Notes under the pieces: model-generated
Seen by the model: the letters and a program-made list of their open reading frames with translations, nothing else
Database searches by the model: none
What the model was told of the DNA's origin: nothing
Position numbers and translations under genes: made by a program
Assembly: GCA_017643025.1 (NCBI GenBank)
Contig: JAEPOG010000003.1
Span: 372,001-436,000 of the forward strand
DNA length: 64,000 bases
Reading direction: 5' to 3'
Origin: Rhizobiaceae bacterium
GTDB lineage: Bacteria > Pseudomonadota > Alphaproteobacteria > Rhizobiales > Rhizobiaceae
Shown here: piece after piece, positions 17,009 through 28,740 of the stretch
Position numbering within the stretch: the first letter of the stretch is position 1
Layout of the letters: each line of letters opens with the position of its first letter

Positions 17009-18120
17009 TTGGCGCCGCCCTTGCCCATCAATGTTCCTGCGATGCCGGCGGGGAAGAAATAGACCAGGAGGATGAACAGCACGCCGAGCCACAGCAGCCA
17101 GCGCTCGGGATTGAGCAGATCGGGCAGCAGCGGAATGGCGGAAGTCGCTTCGGCGGCGATCTCCATCAGGTCGCGGAGATAGAACTGTGCGAGGCTCATG
17201 ATCACCACGCCGATCACCGCCCCAACCAGCGTCCCCATGCCGCCGATCACCACCATCAGCAGTATGTCGATCATGATGGCGAAGGAGAGCGCCACTTCCG
17301 GGCCGGTATATTTCAGCCACATGGCGCGCAGGATGCCGGCGAGCGCCGCGATCACCGCCGCGATACAGAAGATCGCGGTACGGTAGACGACGACCTTGTA
17401 GCCGATCGCCTCGGCGCGCAACTCGTTTTCTCGGATCGCCTCGAGCACCGTGCCGAGCGGCGACGCCACGATGCGGGCCATCACCAGGAACAGAATGAGC
17501 GAGCTCAGGAAGACGAAATAGTAGAGCGCGATCTTGCCGTTCAGCGCCACGTCAAACAGCCTCAGGGTCTTGCCGTCGGCATCGGTCAGCAATTTGTAAG
17601 CCGGCGAGAAGATGCGCGGCACCTGATATGTCATGCCGTCCTCACCGCCGGTGAATTGCGACAACTGGCTCGCCAGCACCATCATCACCGAGGCGGCGGC
17701 CAGCGTCACCATGGCGAAGAAGATCGCCTTCACCCTGAGCGACAGCATGCCGATGAGCAGGGCGAGCACCAGCGCCGCCAGCACGCCGGCCCCGCCGCCG
17801 AGCAGGATGGCATCGGCTCCCGGTCCCATGTTCTTCAAAGCGATCGCGGTGCCGTAGGCGCCGAGCCCGAAGAACATCGTGTGCGCGAAGGACACGATGC
17901 CGGTGTAGCCGAGCAGAAGGTCGTAGCTCGCCACCAGCACGACGAAGACGCAGATGCGCGCCGCGACCTCCTGGCTCCGCACGTCGGGAAACAGGAACGG
18001 CGCGAAGAGCAGTGCAAGTCCTACAAGCCCGACGGCTCCGTAGACGATCATTCGGCCCACGCGGGCCCGCGACATCGCGGGAGCGGAAACCGTGTCGTTC
18101 GGACGGGTCTGGCTGGTCAT
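17005..18120 (-). CDS. Branched-chain-type ABC transporter permease (LivM family)
   Basis: The 371-residue protein has about nine to ten membrane helices and the LivM family signature (YDLLLGYTGIVSFAHTMFFG, and AIRENELRAEAIGY in the cytoplasmic coupling loop). It forms the translocation pore with the LivH-type permease encoded just upstream, four bases away. Partners are the two ATPases and the binding protein of the same operon. The HAAT class takes branched-chain amino acids, amides or aromatic acids, so the Liv label indicates family and not substrate. Confidence 0.9.
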   Translation of the reverse strand: MTSQTRPNDTVSAPAMSRARVGRMIVYGAVGLVGLALLFAPFLFPDVRSQEVAARICVFVVLVASYDLLLGYTGIVSFAHTMFFGLGAYGTAIALKNMGPGADAILLGGGAGVLAALVLALLIGMLSLRVKAIFFAMVTLAAASVMMVLASQLSQFTGGEDGMTYQVPRIFSPAYKLLTDADGKTLRLFDVALNGKIALYYFVFLSSLILFLVMARIVASPLGTVLEAIRENELRAEAIGYKVVVYRTAIFCIAAVIAALAGILRAMWLKYTGPEVALSFAIMIDILLMVVIGGMGTLVGAVIGVVIMSLAQFYLRDLMEIAAEATSAIPLLPDLLNPERWLLWLGVLFILLVYFFPAGIAGTLMGKGGAK

Positions 18121-18124
18121 CGCA

Positions 18125-19119
18125 CTAGCCCATCACCGCCGGCTTCAGGCCGTAGGGCCGCCACAACAGCACAGCCATCATCAGGATCATGTTCGAGGCC
18201 AGCGCCAGCTTCGGCATCAGGAACGCGACATAGTTGGCGACCAGCCCCACGAGGATCGCGCCGAGCAGCGATCCTTCGATCGAGCCCAGCCCGCCGATGA
18301 TGACGACGATGAAGACTATGATCAGCATCTCGGCGCCCAGCGCCGGTGTGATCAGCCCCTGATAGCCGGCCCACATGCCGCCGCCCATCGCAGCCAGCGC
18401 CGAGCCTGCCATGAAAACCCCGATGAACAGCCTGTCGATGCGGAAGCCCAGCGCCTCCACCATCTCGCGGTTCTCCACGCCAGCGCGGATCAGGAGCCCG
18501 ATCCGCGTGCGGTTGAGGACCAGATAGAGGCAGACATAGACGGCGAGGCCAAGGAAGAAGGCGAAGATGCGATAGGTCTCGATGGCGACGTTGCCGAACA
18601 GCACCGAGCCTTCCAGCACCGCCGGCCGCGCCACAGGCACCGGCGCGCCGCCCCAGATCGCCAGCAGCAGCTGCTCGGCGACGATCAGTGCGCCCATGGT
18701 GATGAGGATTTGCCGCAAATGATCCTTGTAGACCGGCCGCACGATGACCCGCTCGAAGAACCAGCCGGAAGCGGCGCCGAACGCCGTTGCCGCCGAGATC
18801 GCCGCCAGCAGCGCAATCATGTTCAGCGCCGGGCTCGACCCCGTCAGCCACGATCCCATCGCGGCGAGCACGGAAGCCGCGATGAAGGCGCCGAACGACA
18901 CGAACGCCGAGTGACCGAAATTGAGCACGTCCATAAGCCCGAACACCAGCGACAGCCCGGACGCCATCAGGAAGATCATCATCCCCATCGCCAGCCCGGC
19001 GACGGTCAGCGTCACCCAGGTCGAGGGGTTGCCGATCAGCGCCAGCGCCACCACGCCGATAATCACCGGCAGCGGGTAGACGCCGCCGAAACGCGACAGG
19101 CCGTCGGATAGCGCGTTCA

Positions 19120-19120
<1 letters not shown>
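18125..19120 (-). CDS. Branched-chain-type ABC transporter permease (LivH family)
   Basis: The 331-residue multi-helix permease carries the LivH hallmark GLSLVFGLMDVLNFGHSAF and the coupling-loop segment IRAGVENREMVEALGF. It pairs with the LivM-type permease. The start at 19120 overlaps the TGA of the LivF-type ATPase by one base, supporting a single mRNA and coupled translation. Confidence 0.9.
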
Positions 19121-19838
<718 letters not shown>

Positions 19839-19842
<4 letters not shown>

Positions 19843-20603
19843 GCCGCTTCCTCCTGGCCGACGCCGAGATAGATCTGGCGCACCAAAGGCAGAGCCATCA
19901 CTTCGTCGGGTTTGCCGTCGGCGATCAGTTCGCCGTTGTGAAGCACCACGATGCGGTCGGCGAGAGCCCGCACGACATCCATCTTGTGCTCAACGAGAAG
20001 GATCGTTTTCGAATTGTCCTTCTTGATCTCGGCCACGAGGTCGAGAATGGCCGGCGCCTCGTCGACCGACATGCCCGCTGTTGGTTCGTCGAACATGTAG
20101 ATGTCGGGCTGCATGGCCATCAGCATGGCGACCTCAAGCTTGCGCTGATCGCCATGGGGCAGGGCGGACGCGGGCAGCGTCGCCACCTGCTCGAGCCGCG
20201 TCTTGCGCAGGAACTCGCGCGCCTCGTCGCGCAGCCCCGTCAGGGTCGATGCGCGGCTGAATATCCTGAAGCCTGCGCCGCTCCGTGCCTGAACGGCGAG
20301 GCGCACATTCTCCTCGACCGAAAGCTTTGGAAACAGGCTGGTGAGCTGGAACGCCCGGCCTATGCCCATCCCCGCGCGGGCCGAGGGCGAGAGCCCGGTT
20401 ATGTCTGTGTCGTCCTTGAAGATGCGCCCTTCCGTCGGCCTGAGTTGCCCCGAGACGAGGTTGAACCAGGTCGTCTTGCCGGCCCCGTTCGGGCCGACGA
20501 TCACCGTCAGTTCGCCGGGCGCGAAAGCGCAAGTCACGCCGTTGACGGCCGCATGGCCACCGAAGCGGATGGTCAGGTTTTCGGTGCGAAGGGAAGGGGT
20601 CAT
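19839..20603 (-). CDS. ABC transporter ATPase (LivG family)
   Basis: The 254-residue ATPase has Walker A GPNGAGKTT, Walker B PDIYMFDEPTAG and an altered signature LPHGDQRKLEVA where many ABC proteins have LSGGQ; LivG proteins commonly show this form. LVEHKMDVV provides the switch His. It forms the heterodimeric motor with the LivF-type protein. A hairpin-rich spacer separates it from the upstream binding-protein gene. Confidence 0.9.
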
Positions 20604-20625
20604 TTGGGGCTCGAGGTTGTCAGTT

Positions 20626-20752
20626 CCTTCTCCCCGTTAACGGGGAGAAGGTGGTCCGGAGGACCGGATGAGGGGCAGGATACTTCCTTGGCAGAGCTAG
20701 CGCTGCCCCTCTTCTGCCTGCCGGCATCTTCTCCCCGCAAGCGGGGAGAAGA
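20626..20752. repeat. REP/BIME-like palindromic mosaic between livK and livG
   Basis: Two related palindromes flank the element: a perfect 26-bp palindrome at 20626-20651 (CCTTCTCCCCG arm around TTAA) and a 12-bp-arm hairpin at 20727-20752 (TCTTCTCCCCGC arm, AA loop). Between them are GGTCC-GGA-GGACC and an AGGGGCAG/CTGCCCCT pair. Such units are common in Mesorhizobium-type intergenic regions. Lying directly after the livK stop, the structure could stabilise the livK message or reduce read-through into livG, favouring excess binding protein. Confidence 0.7.
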
Positions 20753-20761
20753 CCCATTGCT

Positions 20762-21961
20762 TCACTCCTGATTGTTGCGGCCGATCGGAATGTTCATTTC
20801 CTCCGGCTTGATCTCGCGCACGAGCTCCGGAATCGCCCATTCCACGTTGTCGTCCACCCTGATCTTGAAGTGGTACATGGACTGCAGCGCCTGGTGATCT
20901 TCGGGGCGGAAGGTCATCGTGCCTTTCGGCGTTTCCCAGCTCATGCCTTCCATGGTCGAGATCAGGGTCTCGGTGTCCCATGACTCCGCTGTTTCGAGGG
21001 CCTTGGCGACGGCGAGCGCCGCCGCCATGCCGCCGGCGGTGAAGAAGTCGGGCGGGCTGTCGAAGCGCTTCTGGTGCTCGGCCACGAGCCAGTCGTTGAT
21101 CTCGTTGTCCGGCGATTCATAGTAGTAGTAGATCGCGCCCTCCATGCCGGGCACGCGCTTGTAGCCGACGAGCGCCGGCAGGATGTTGCCGCCGGTCGAA
21201 AGCTCGATATCGTAGCGGGCCGGGTCGGCTGCGATCAGCGGCGTCATTGCGTCGATGCCGGCGACATAGATCACAATCACCTTGCGGCCCGGCTGGTCCT
21301 TGAGCGCGTTGAACAGACGCTCGATCGTCGCGGTGAAGTCGGTCGTCTGCTGCGGCACGTATTCTTCCGTGACGATGTTGGCGCCGGTGCCGTCGAGTGC
21401 GGTCTTCAGCGCTGCGATGCCGTCGCGTCCGAAGGCGTAGTCCTGTGCCAGCGTCGCCACGTAGAGGTTTTCGTCAGGCCGGAGCGCGAGCGCTTGCGCC
21501 TGCATGTCCATCGACGAATTGCGCGAGGTCTTGAATACGTAGCGGTTGGAGTCCGGCCCGGTGAGGCCGTCGGCCACTGCAGGCTCGACCAGCAGGATCT
21601 TTTCGTATTCGGCGGCGATCGGCAGCAATGCAGTGGTAACGCCCGAGGAGGTGTCGCCGACAGCGAGGATCACGTCCTCGTCCTCATACGCTTCGGCAAG
21701 TGCGGAGCGCGCGATGTCGGGCTTGAACTGGGTGTCCTTCCTGACGATCTCGATCTTGCGGCCGTTGATCTCCATCGTGCCGTTGGTGGCGTATTCGAGG
21801 CCCATTTCGAAGCCGGTATGCGTCTGCTTGGAATAGGTTTCCAGCGGCGATCCGGATATGCCGTGGATCAGCGCAATTTTTGCCGGACCGTCCTGCGCTG
21901 CCGCAAGCGGCGCGGCCAGGATGGCGCCAGTGATCGCCATGGCGGCGAACAGCTTTTTCAT
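20762..21961 (-). CDS. Periplasmic substrate-binding protein of the liv-type ABC transporter
   Basis: The 399-residue protein has a signal peptide (MKKLFAAMAITGAILAAP, then AAAQ) and a type I periplasmic-binding fold of the LivK/HAAT class (KIALIHGISGSPLETYSKQ; FKTSRNSSMDMQAQ). It is the first gene of the minus-strand operon and captures the ligand for the permeases. It resembles binding proteins for amides or aromatics as much as amino acids, and the accompanying hydrolase favours an ester- or amide-like ligand. The divergent PAS-LuxR gene starts 259 bases away. Confidence 0.9.
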   Translation of the reverse strand: MKKLFAAMAITGAILAAPLAAAQDGPAKIALIHGISGSPLETYSKQTHTGFEMGLEYATNGTMEINGRKIEIVRKDTQFKPDIARSALAEAYEDEDVILAVGDTSSGVTTALLPIAAEYEKILLVEPAVADGLTGPDSNRYVFKTSRNSSMDMQAQALALRPDENLYVATLAQDYAFGRDGIAALKTALDGTGANIVTEEYVPQQTTDFTATIERLFNALKDQPGRKVIVIYVAGIDAMTPLIAADPARYDIELSTGGNILPALVGYKRVPGMEGAIYYYYESPDNEINDWLVAEHQKRFDSPPDFFTAGGMAAALAVAKALETAESWDTETLISTMEGMSWETPKGTMTFRPEDHQALQSMYHFKIRVDDNVEWAIPELVREIKPEEMNIPIGRNNQE

Positions 21962-22219
21962 CGTCAGTTCCTCCAGATTTCGACGAAGCCAGGTTGCCGT
22001 GCGCCGGTCCCGTCGAACCGACCGGCGCGCTTATTGTTGATTCGCTCGGGACGATCGCCGACGCGCCGCGACCGGATGGCCGGTCTGGTGCGGATCGCGA
22101 TACTGGCAGTCCTCCCGTAGCGTGCCGCCGCCTCAATGGACGTATTGCCCTTGGTGCGGTGCAAGCTGGTGCTATTATCGGCAGCGGGCAGAATTGGCCG
22201 CAATATCGTATAAATACGC

Positions 22220-22780
22220 ATGGATAGCTTGTTGCAGGACGAAAACCTTGTCGCCTTCGAGCACGCCCCCATCGGGATCGTGATGACAGGCAACCGTATG
22301 ATCACCACCTGCAATCCGGCGTTCGCCGGCATGTTCGGCTACGACCGGGGCGAACTCGTCGGCCAGTCCTTCGCCATGCTCTATCCCTCGATCGAGGAAT
22401 TCGTGCGCATCCGCGATGTCGGCGTCGAACCGCTCAAGCGCTACAACCGCTATTCGGACGAGCGCATCATGGCTCGCAAGGACGGCTCGCTTTTCTGGTG
22501 CCGCGTGCGCGGCCACACGCTCACGCCGGATGACGATCCGCTGCGCAAGGCTGTCTGGAGTTTCGCCGACCTGTCGGACTATCGGCCGGTCGCGCAGCTA
22601 TCGACGCGCGAGCGCCAGATTGTCATGCATCTGGGCGAGGGGCGCACCTCGAAGGAGATCGCGCGCATGCTGTCGATCTCGCCGCGCACTGTGGAGGCCT
22701 ACCGCGCGCGGCTCCTCAAGAAATACGGCGCCGGCAACGTGGCGGAACTGCTCTCGCATCTGAGCACGATGCCGCAATAG
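22220..22780 (+). CDS. PAS-LuxR transcriptional regulator
   Basis: The 186-residue protein has an N-terminal PAS sensor (about 10-120; FEHAPIGIVMTGNRMI, CNPAFAGMFGYDRGELVG) and a C-terminal LuxR/FixJ helix-turn-helix (STRERQIVMHLGEGRTSKEI, then SISPRTVEAYRARLLKKYG). It lacks a receiver domain, so the PAS domain probably senses a ligand directly. It is divergent from the liv-type operon and is its likely regulator; the hydrophobic import substrate may be the PAS ligand. The TATAAAT upstream of the ATG may be part of its promoter. Confidence 0.85.
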   Translation: MDSLLQDENLVAFEHAPIGIVMTGNRMITTCNPAFAGMFGYDRGELVGQSFAMLYPSIEEFVRIRDVGVEPLKRYNRYSDERIMARKDGSLFWCRVRGHTLTPDDDPLRKAVWSFADLSDYRPVAQLSTRERQIVMHLGEGRTSKEIARMLSISPRTVEAYRARLLKKYGAGNVAELLSHLSTMPQ

Positions 22781-22797
22781 GCGCACTTCGACGCCCG

Positions 22798-23243
22798 TCA
22801 CGCCGCCAGCAGAATCTTCTCCATATTGGGGATCGGGTGGCCGGTCAGAGTCTTCGGAATCTCGCCGACGATCCGCTCCTCGACTTCCTTGTGAAGCTTG
22901 TGGCGCATTTCTCCCAGCACCAGAGGCGGTGCGACAAGCACGATCTTCTCGAAGTCGCCGCGGTGCGCGAGGCGATAGAGCAGATCAGCGATTTCATCGG
23001 CGAAGCGCTCCTTGGCGATCCTGTGCCAGTCCGTATCCTCGACTGCGCTGCGATGCTCCGGCGAACCATCGGTGAAGCGCCCGGGACGGTCCGTTCCCTG
23101 TTCACGCGTAGGCGGGTTCGCTTCACTTCTCGAACCACCTGCAGATTGGGATATTCGGCATCCCCTTCGTTGCGCAGGAAAAGCGCCTTCTCGCCGTCGG
23201 CGACAAGAACCCAGATGTCATGCTCGAGCCTTGGTGAGGCCAT
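22798..23243 (-). pseudogene. Host attachment family protein, frameshifted
   Basis: The N-terminal frame (ATG at 23243, DIWVLVADGEKALFLRNEGD) and the C-terminal frame (DRPGRFTDGSPEH, then KIVLVAPPLVLGEMRHKL, ending at 22798) both belong to the host-attachment protein family of about 145 residues. They sit in different reading frames. The break is near 23120, just after VVREVK. Inserting one base there would restore the family sequence PPTREQGTDRPG. So this is either a recent one-base deletion or a sequencing error. The 248 bp upstream, toward cysG, hold no other gene. Confidence 0.75.
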
Positions 23244-23491
23244 CGGAAACTCCGTGCTGTTGCCCGCCCTTGAAGGATGGCGACCGCTGTCGGCCGCCAC
23301 ACTGATTTGGATCAAGTTCCGACGTCGTCAACTGCATCGGTCCGGCCTGTTTCGTGGGCGCTCCGGAATCGCATTGCGTGATCGCCTGAAAGCGGAGAAA
23401 ACCGATTTCTCGCCAAACGCCGCCGCGCGAGCGCATACCTTCTGATAATTAGTGTCCGGCACGAAAATGCCGTCCAAATCGGAGAGTTTTC

Positions 23492-24934
23492 TTGGCCTCG
23501 AAAGTCGACCAGCCGAAGCTGAACGCCTTCCCCGTTTTCATGCGGGTTGAGGGCCGCGCCGTCGTGATCGTCGGCGGCGGCGAGGAGGCATTCGCGAAGG
23601 CGCGGCTGCTCTCCCAGTCGAGCGCACGGATGACCGTCATCGCCCAGACACTCCAGCCTTCGTTTGAACGCTGGGCCGCTGAGGCCGGCGTCACCCTGAT
23701 CAGGGAGAGTTTCAGCGAAAGACACATCAACGGCGCTGCTCTCGTCTTCGCGGCAACCGGCGAGGAAGCAGCCGACCGCGAAGTCGTCGAGGCAGCGCGC
23801 GCCACCGGCATTCCGGTCAACGCTGTCGACCGTCCCGAGCTCTGCGACTTCTATACACCCGCCCTGGTCAACCGGGCCCCTGTCGCCGTCGCCATCGGCA
23901 CGGAGGGGGCCGGTCCGGTACTCGCACAGAAAATCCGCGTTCAGATCGAGCGGCTGCTGTCGCCGTCGCTGGGCTTGTTGGCCTCGCTTGCGGCCTCCTA
24001 CCGCGCGACTGTCGAAACGCTTGTCGAGCAGGGTGCCCCGCGCCGCAGCTTCTGGAATGCATTCTTTTCGGGCGACGCGGCGCGCCGAACCGCGGCTGGC
24101 GATACTGAAGGCGCGCGGCGCGCAGTCGAGGGCCTGCTGCTGCATCCCGAGCGGATGGAAGGCCACGTTGCGCTCGTCGGCGCTGGTCCCGGCGCTGAAG
24201 ACCTGATCACGCTGCGCGCCCATCGCCTCCTGATGGAAGCCGACGTCATCGTTCACGACGCGCTGGTGCCCGACACCGTCATCGCGCTCGGCCGCCGCGA
24301 CGCCGAGCGCATCGCCGCCGGGAAGCGCAAGGGTTGCAAGGTCAAGTCGCAGGACGAGATCAACGACCTGCTGGTCGCGCTGGCCCGCGCCGGCAAACGT
24401 GTCGTCAGGCTGAAGTCCGGCGACCCGCTTGTATTCGGCCGCGCCGGAGAGGAAATGGCCGCGCTCCGCGACGCCGGCATTTCCTACGAGGTCGTGCCCG
24501 GCGTCACTTCTGCGTTCGCAGCGGCAGCCGATTTCGAACTGCCGCTGACGCTGCGCGGCGTCGCCTCCTCGATGGTGTTCACGACCGGCCACGATCTCAA
24601 GGGCAAGACCCTGCCGGACTGGGCGCGGCTTGCCATCGATGGCGCCACCGTCGCGGTCTATATGGGCCGCTCCAATGCCGCCGAGGTCGCCGGGCGCCTG
24701 ATCGAGGCCGGCCTGTCGCCGGATACGGGCGTCGCTGTTGTCGAGAATGCCGGCCAGCCCGGCCGCCGCCTTCTTCACGGAACGCTTGCCGACCTGCCGT
24801 CGCTGAGCGAGCGCCATGAACTGACCGGCCCTGTGATGACCATTATCGGCGATACCGTGGGTGGCGCCCGCTTCGACCATTCCACGCCGCTCGCCGCCGC
24901 GCGACTGGTCCCAGCAGGGGGACACAAGGCATGA
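23492..24934 (+). CDS. cysG: Siroheme synthase
   Basis: The 480-residue protein fuses precorrin-2 dehydrogenase/ferrochelatase (N-terminal, NAD motif VVIVGGGEEAFAKARLL) to uroporphyrinogen-III C-methyltransferase (from about 225, VALVGAGPGAEDLITLRA, then GDPLVFGRAGEE). It makes siroheme, the cofactor of the sulfite reductase encoded two genes downstream. The start is a TTG at 23492, preceded by GGAGAG at 7 bases. The next in-frame ATG is 17 codons in and would cut the first strand. Its TGA overlaps the DUF2849 start. Confidence 0.93.
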   Translation: MASKVDQPKLNAFPVFMRVEGRAVVIVGGGEEAFAKARLLSQSSARMTVIAQTLQPSFERWAAEAGVTLIRESFSERHINGAALVFAATGEEAADREVVEAARATGIPVNAVDRPELCDFYTPALVNRAPVAVAIGTEGAGPVLAQKIRVQIERLLSPSLGLLASLAASYRATVETLVEQGAPRRSFWNAFFSGDAARRTAAGDTEGARRAVEGLLLHPERMEGHVALVGAGPGAEDLITLRAHRLLMEADVIVHDALVPDTVIALGRRDAERIAAGKRKGCKVKSQDEINDLLVALARAGKRVVRLKSGDPLVFGRAGEEMAALRDAGISYEVVPGVTSAFAAAADFELPLTLRGVASSMVFTTGHDLKGKTLPDWARLAIDGATVAVYMGRSNAAEVAGRLIEAGLSPDTGVAVVENAGQPGRRLLHGTLADLPSLSERHELTGPVMTIIGDTVGGARFDHSTPLAAARLVPAGGHKA

Positions 24935-25242
24935 AGATATTGACCGCCAACCGGCTGGTCGACGGCGAGGTCGTCTGGCTCGCGCGCGACCGCAGTTGGG
25001 CCGAGGGCATCCACGTCGCCGACCTTGCCCGTGACGCGGACGCCGAGGCGCGGCTCGAAGCGATCGGAGCCCAGGCCATGCGCGACAACCAGGTCGTTGA
25101 CGCCAACCTGGTCGATGTCGAGCTGGTCAACGGCGCCATCGTCCCCATTCGCCTGCGTGAGCGCATCCGCGCCGCTGGCCCAACCAACCGCCGCGACCTC
25201 GGCAAGCAGGCGCGCGCCAACGTCACGCATGTCGCCACCTGA
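24931..25242 (+). CDS. DUF2849 protein of the sulfite-reductase operon
   Basis: The 103-residue protein is a small cytosolic DUF2849 member (KILTANRLVDGEVVWLARD). The family is found almost only between cysG and cysI in alphaproteobacteria. Its biochemical role is unknown; an accessory role in sulfite reduction is inferred from this linkage. ATGA overlap with cysG and a short gap to cysI place it firmly in the operon. Confidence 0.85.
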   Translation: MKILTANRLVDGEVVWLARDRSWAEGIHVADLARDADAEARLEAIGAQAMRDNQVVDANLVDVELVNGAIVPIRLRERIRAAGPTNRRDLGKQARANVTHVAT

Positions 25243-25260
25243 CGGCGGATAGAGGAAACC

Positions 25261-26911
<1,651 letters not shown>

Positions 26912-26937
<26 letters not shown>

Positions 26938-27664
26938 CGCCGGCATCGAGGCGATCGAACGCGCCGCCGATCTCGAGGCGCGTTATGGCCGCCTCGACGC
27001 GGAAGAGCTGATCGCGCGCGCCGTTCAGGAATGGTTTCCCGGCCAGATCGGGGCCGTGTCGTCCTTCGGGGCTGACTCCGCAGTCCTGCTCAAGCTGATC
27101 GCCAATGTCGATCCGTCCGTGCCAGTCGTCTTCTTGGACACGGGCAAGCATTTCGGCGAGACGCTGCAATATCGCGATGAACTCGCAGCCGATCTTGGCC
27201 TCACCAATCTGCAGATCATCCACCCGCTGGACGGTACTCTGGCGACTCGCGATCCGGACGGGTTGCTGCACCAGCGCGATACCACGGCATGCTGCGACAT
27301 CCGCAAGGTCGAGCCCATGGCGCGGGCTGTGAAGCCCTATCGGGCTTGGTTCACCGGCCGCAAGCGTTTCCAGGCCGGCACGCGCTCGTCGATGCCAGTG
27401 TTCGAAGCAGTTGGCGACCGGGTGCGCATCAACCCGATGGCCGAGTGGACCACCGAGAGCCTTGCAGCCTACATGAAGGCCAACGATCTGCGCGAGAATC
27501 CGCTGGTCGCTTATGGCTATCTCTCGATTGGCTGCTTCCCGTGCACGCAGCCTGTCGCCGAGGGCGAGGACGCGCGCTCCGGCCGCTGGGCCGGACAAGC
27601 CAAAACCGAGTGCGGCATTCACCTGACTGGTCTCGACGCCTCGCTGAACGCGACCTCCCATTAG
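26912..27664 (+). CDS. cysH: Phosphoadenylyl/adenylyl-sulfate reductase
   Basis: The 250-residue enzyme reduces activated sulfate to sulfite. It has SSFGADSAVLLKL (PP-loop type) and FLDTGKHFGET. Cys pairs in TTACCDIRKVEP and SIGCFPCT are the four ligands of a 4Fe-4S cluster, the mark of the plant/bacterial APS-reducing type. The ATG at 26912 follows AAGGAGG and overlaps the end of cysI by 26 bases, so the two are coupled. Substrate choice (APS over PAPS) is inferred from the cysteines. Confidence 0.93.
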
Positions 27665-27671
27665 AGCAACA

Positions 27672-28205
27672 ATGACAGAAGCAATCGAACCCGCACCGCG
27701 GCTCTGGACGCCGCAAGGATTTCGCGACGACGAGTGGCAACGAGTCGACGAATTGCCATCGGATGCCGGTGAGGGCAGCTACATCCTGCCTCTCGCTGAG
27801 TTCCTGGCGCTCGGTGACAACCGCCGTGGCGAACTGGGCGACCGGCTCGGCGTCGAGATCGCACCCGGCGAGGAACTTGAGGACATGCTCCCGCATCTAG
27901 AGGGTGTCGGGCTGGTGGCGCTGGCGTTCCCGGCATTCGGCGACGGCCGCTCCTTTTCCAAGGCCGAACTCCTGCGGACACGCCACGGCTACGCGGGTCC
28001 GCTGCGCGCGGTCGGCGACGTGCTCATCGATCAGCTTCCACACATGATCCGCACGGGCTTCACAGAATTCGCCGTCTCGAACCCCGCTACGCTCAGGCGG
28101 CTGGAGAAGGGCGAACTCGGCGGTATCAGCCTGCACTACCAGCCGACGGCAAAGGAGGCCGCGAAGGGTGAGGGCTACGCCTGGAGACGCCGGACCGCGG
28201 GCTGA
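27672..28205 (+). CDS. DUF934 protein, sulfite reduction accessory
   Basis: The 177-residue protein matches the DUF934 family (DGRSFSKAELLR, GYAGPLRAVGDVLIDQL). Family members are linked to sulfite reductase operons and are annotated as possible oxidoreductases of sulfite reduction; no cofactor motif is visible here. It is the last gene of the cys operon, 7 bases after cysH. The 213 bases after it lead to rpsU. Confidence 0.85.
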   Translation: MTEAIEPAPRLWTPQGFRDDEWQRVDELPSDAGEGSYILPLAEFLALGDNRRGELGDRLGVEIAPGEELEDMLPHLEGVGLVALAFPAFGDGRSFSKAELLRTRHGYAGPLRAVGDVLIDQLPHMIRTGFTEFAVSNPATLRRLEKGELGGISLHYQPTAKEAAKGEGYAWRRRTAG

Positions 28206-28418
28206 ACACCGGCAGAATCGCAGCCCCAGGGGTTGCGTTTCCGGTCTGAAACCCTATGTTCCGGCCACGTTGCGCGGGATGCGCGCCGCCGATTCGAGGC
28301 TGGCGGTGCGAATTCAAGATTGAACCCCGCGCCTTGCCTGTCGTTTCTCTCGGATATCGAAGCGGCTCACCCCCGATGCCGGCGGCGTTTGTCTGCCGCC
28401 CAACAGAAGGATGTTCAA

Positions 28419-28658
28419 TTGCAGGTTCTCGTACGTGACAACAATGTCGACCAGGCGCTGAAGGTTCTGAAGAAGAAGATGCAGCGCGAGGGCGTGTTCC
28501 GCGAGATGAAGGCGCGCCGCTCCTACGAAAAGCCCTCCGAGCGCCGCGCTCGCCAGCGCGCCGAGGCCGTGCGCCGCATGCGCAAGCTGGCTCGCAAGCA
28601 GGCCCAGCGCGAAGGGCTTCTGCCCAAGCCGAAGCGCGCCGCTGGCGGTCGCCGCTAG
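28419..28658 (+). CDS. rpsU: 30S ribosomal protein S21
   Basis: The 79-residue basic protein begins [20 protein letters not shown] and has the typical Arg/Lys-rich tail. S21 helps the 30S subunit pair mRNA with the anti-Shine-Dalgarno sequence. The start is a TTG at 28419, eight bases after AGAAGGA; the nearby ATG at 28411 is out of frame. A possible promoter is TTGCGT (28233), 16 bases, TATGTT (28255). A terminator follows. Confidence 0.93.
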   Translation: MQVLVRDNNVDQALKVLKKKMQREGVFREMKARRSYEKPSERRARQRAEAVRRMRKLARKQAQREGLLPKPKRAAGGRR

Positions 28659-28703
28659 GCTCTTCCGGCTGCCTTGGCAGCCACTAAGGTTTTCGAGTTT
28701 CTG

Positions 28704-28737
28704 ATGGCGGCGCCCTCGGCGTCGCCATTTTCGTTTG
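28704..28737 (+). terminator. Rho-independent terminator after rpsU
   Basis: An 11-bp stem (ATGGCGGCGCC with its near-perfect complement, CTC loop) is followed by TTTTCGTTT. The opposite strand lacks a T-run after the stem, so it acts on the plus strand. Confidence 0.8.
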
Positions 28738-28740
28738 AGC

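Noticed and set aside
20131..20140. Degenerate ABC signature in the LivG-type ATPase as a defect
   Set aside because: LPHGDQRK-type signatures are normal in LivG proteins.
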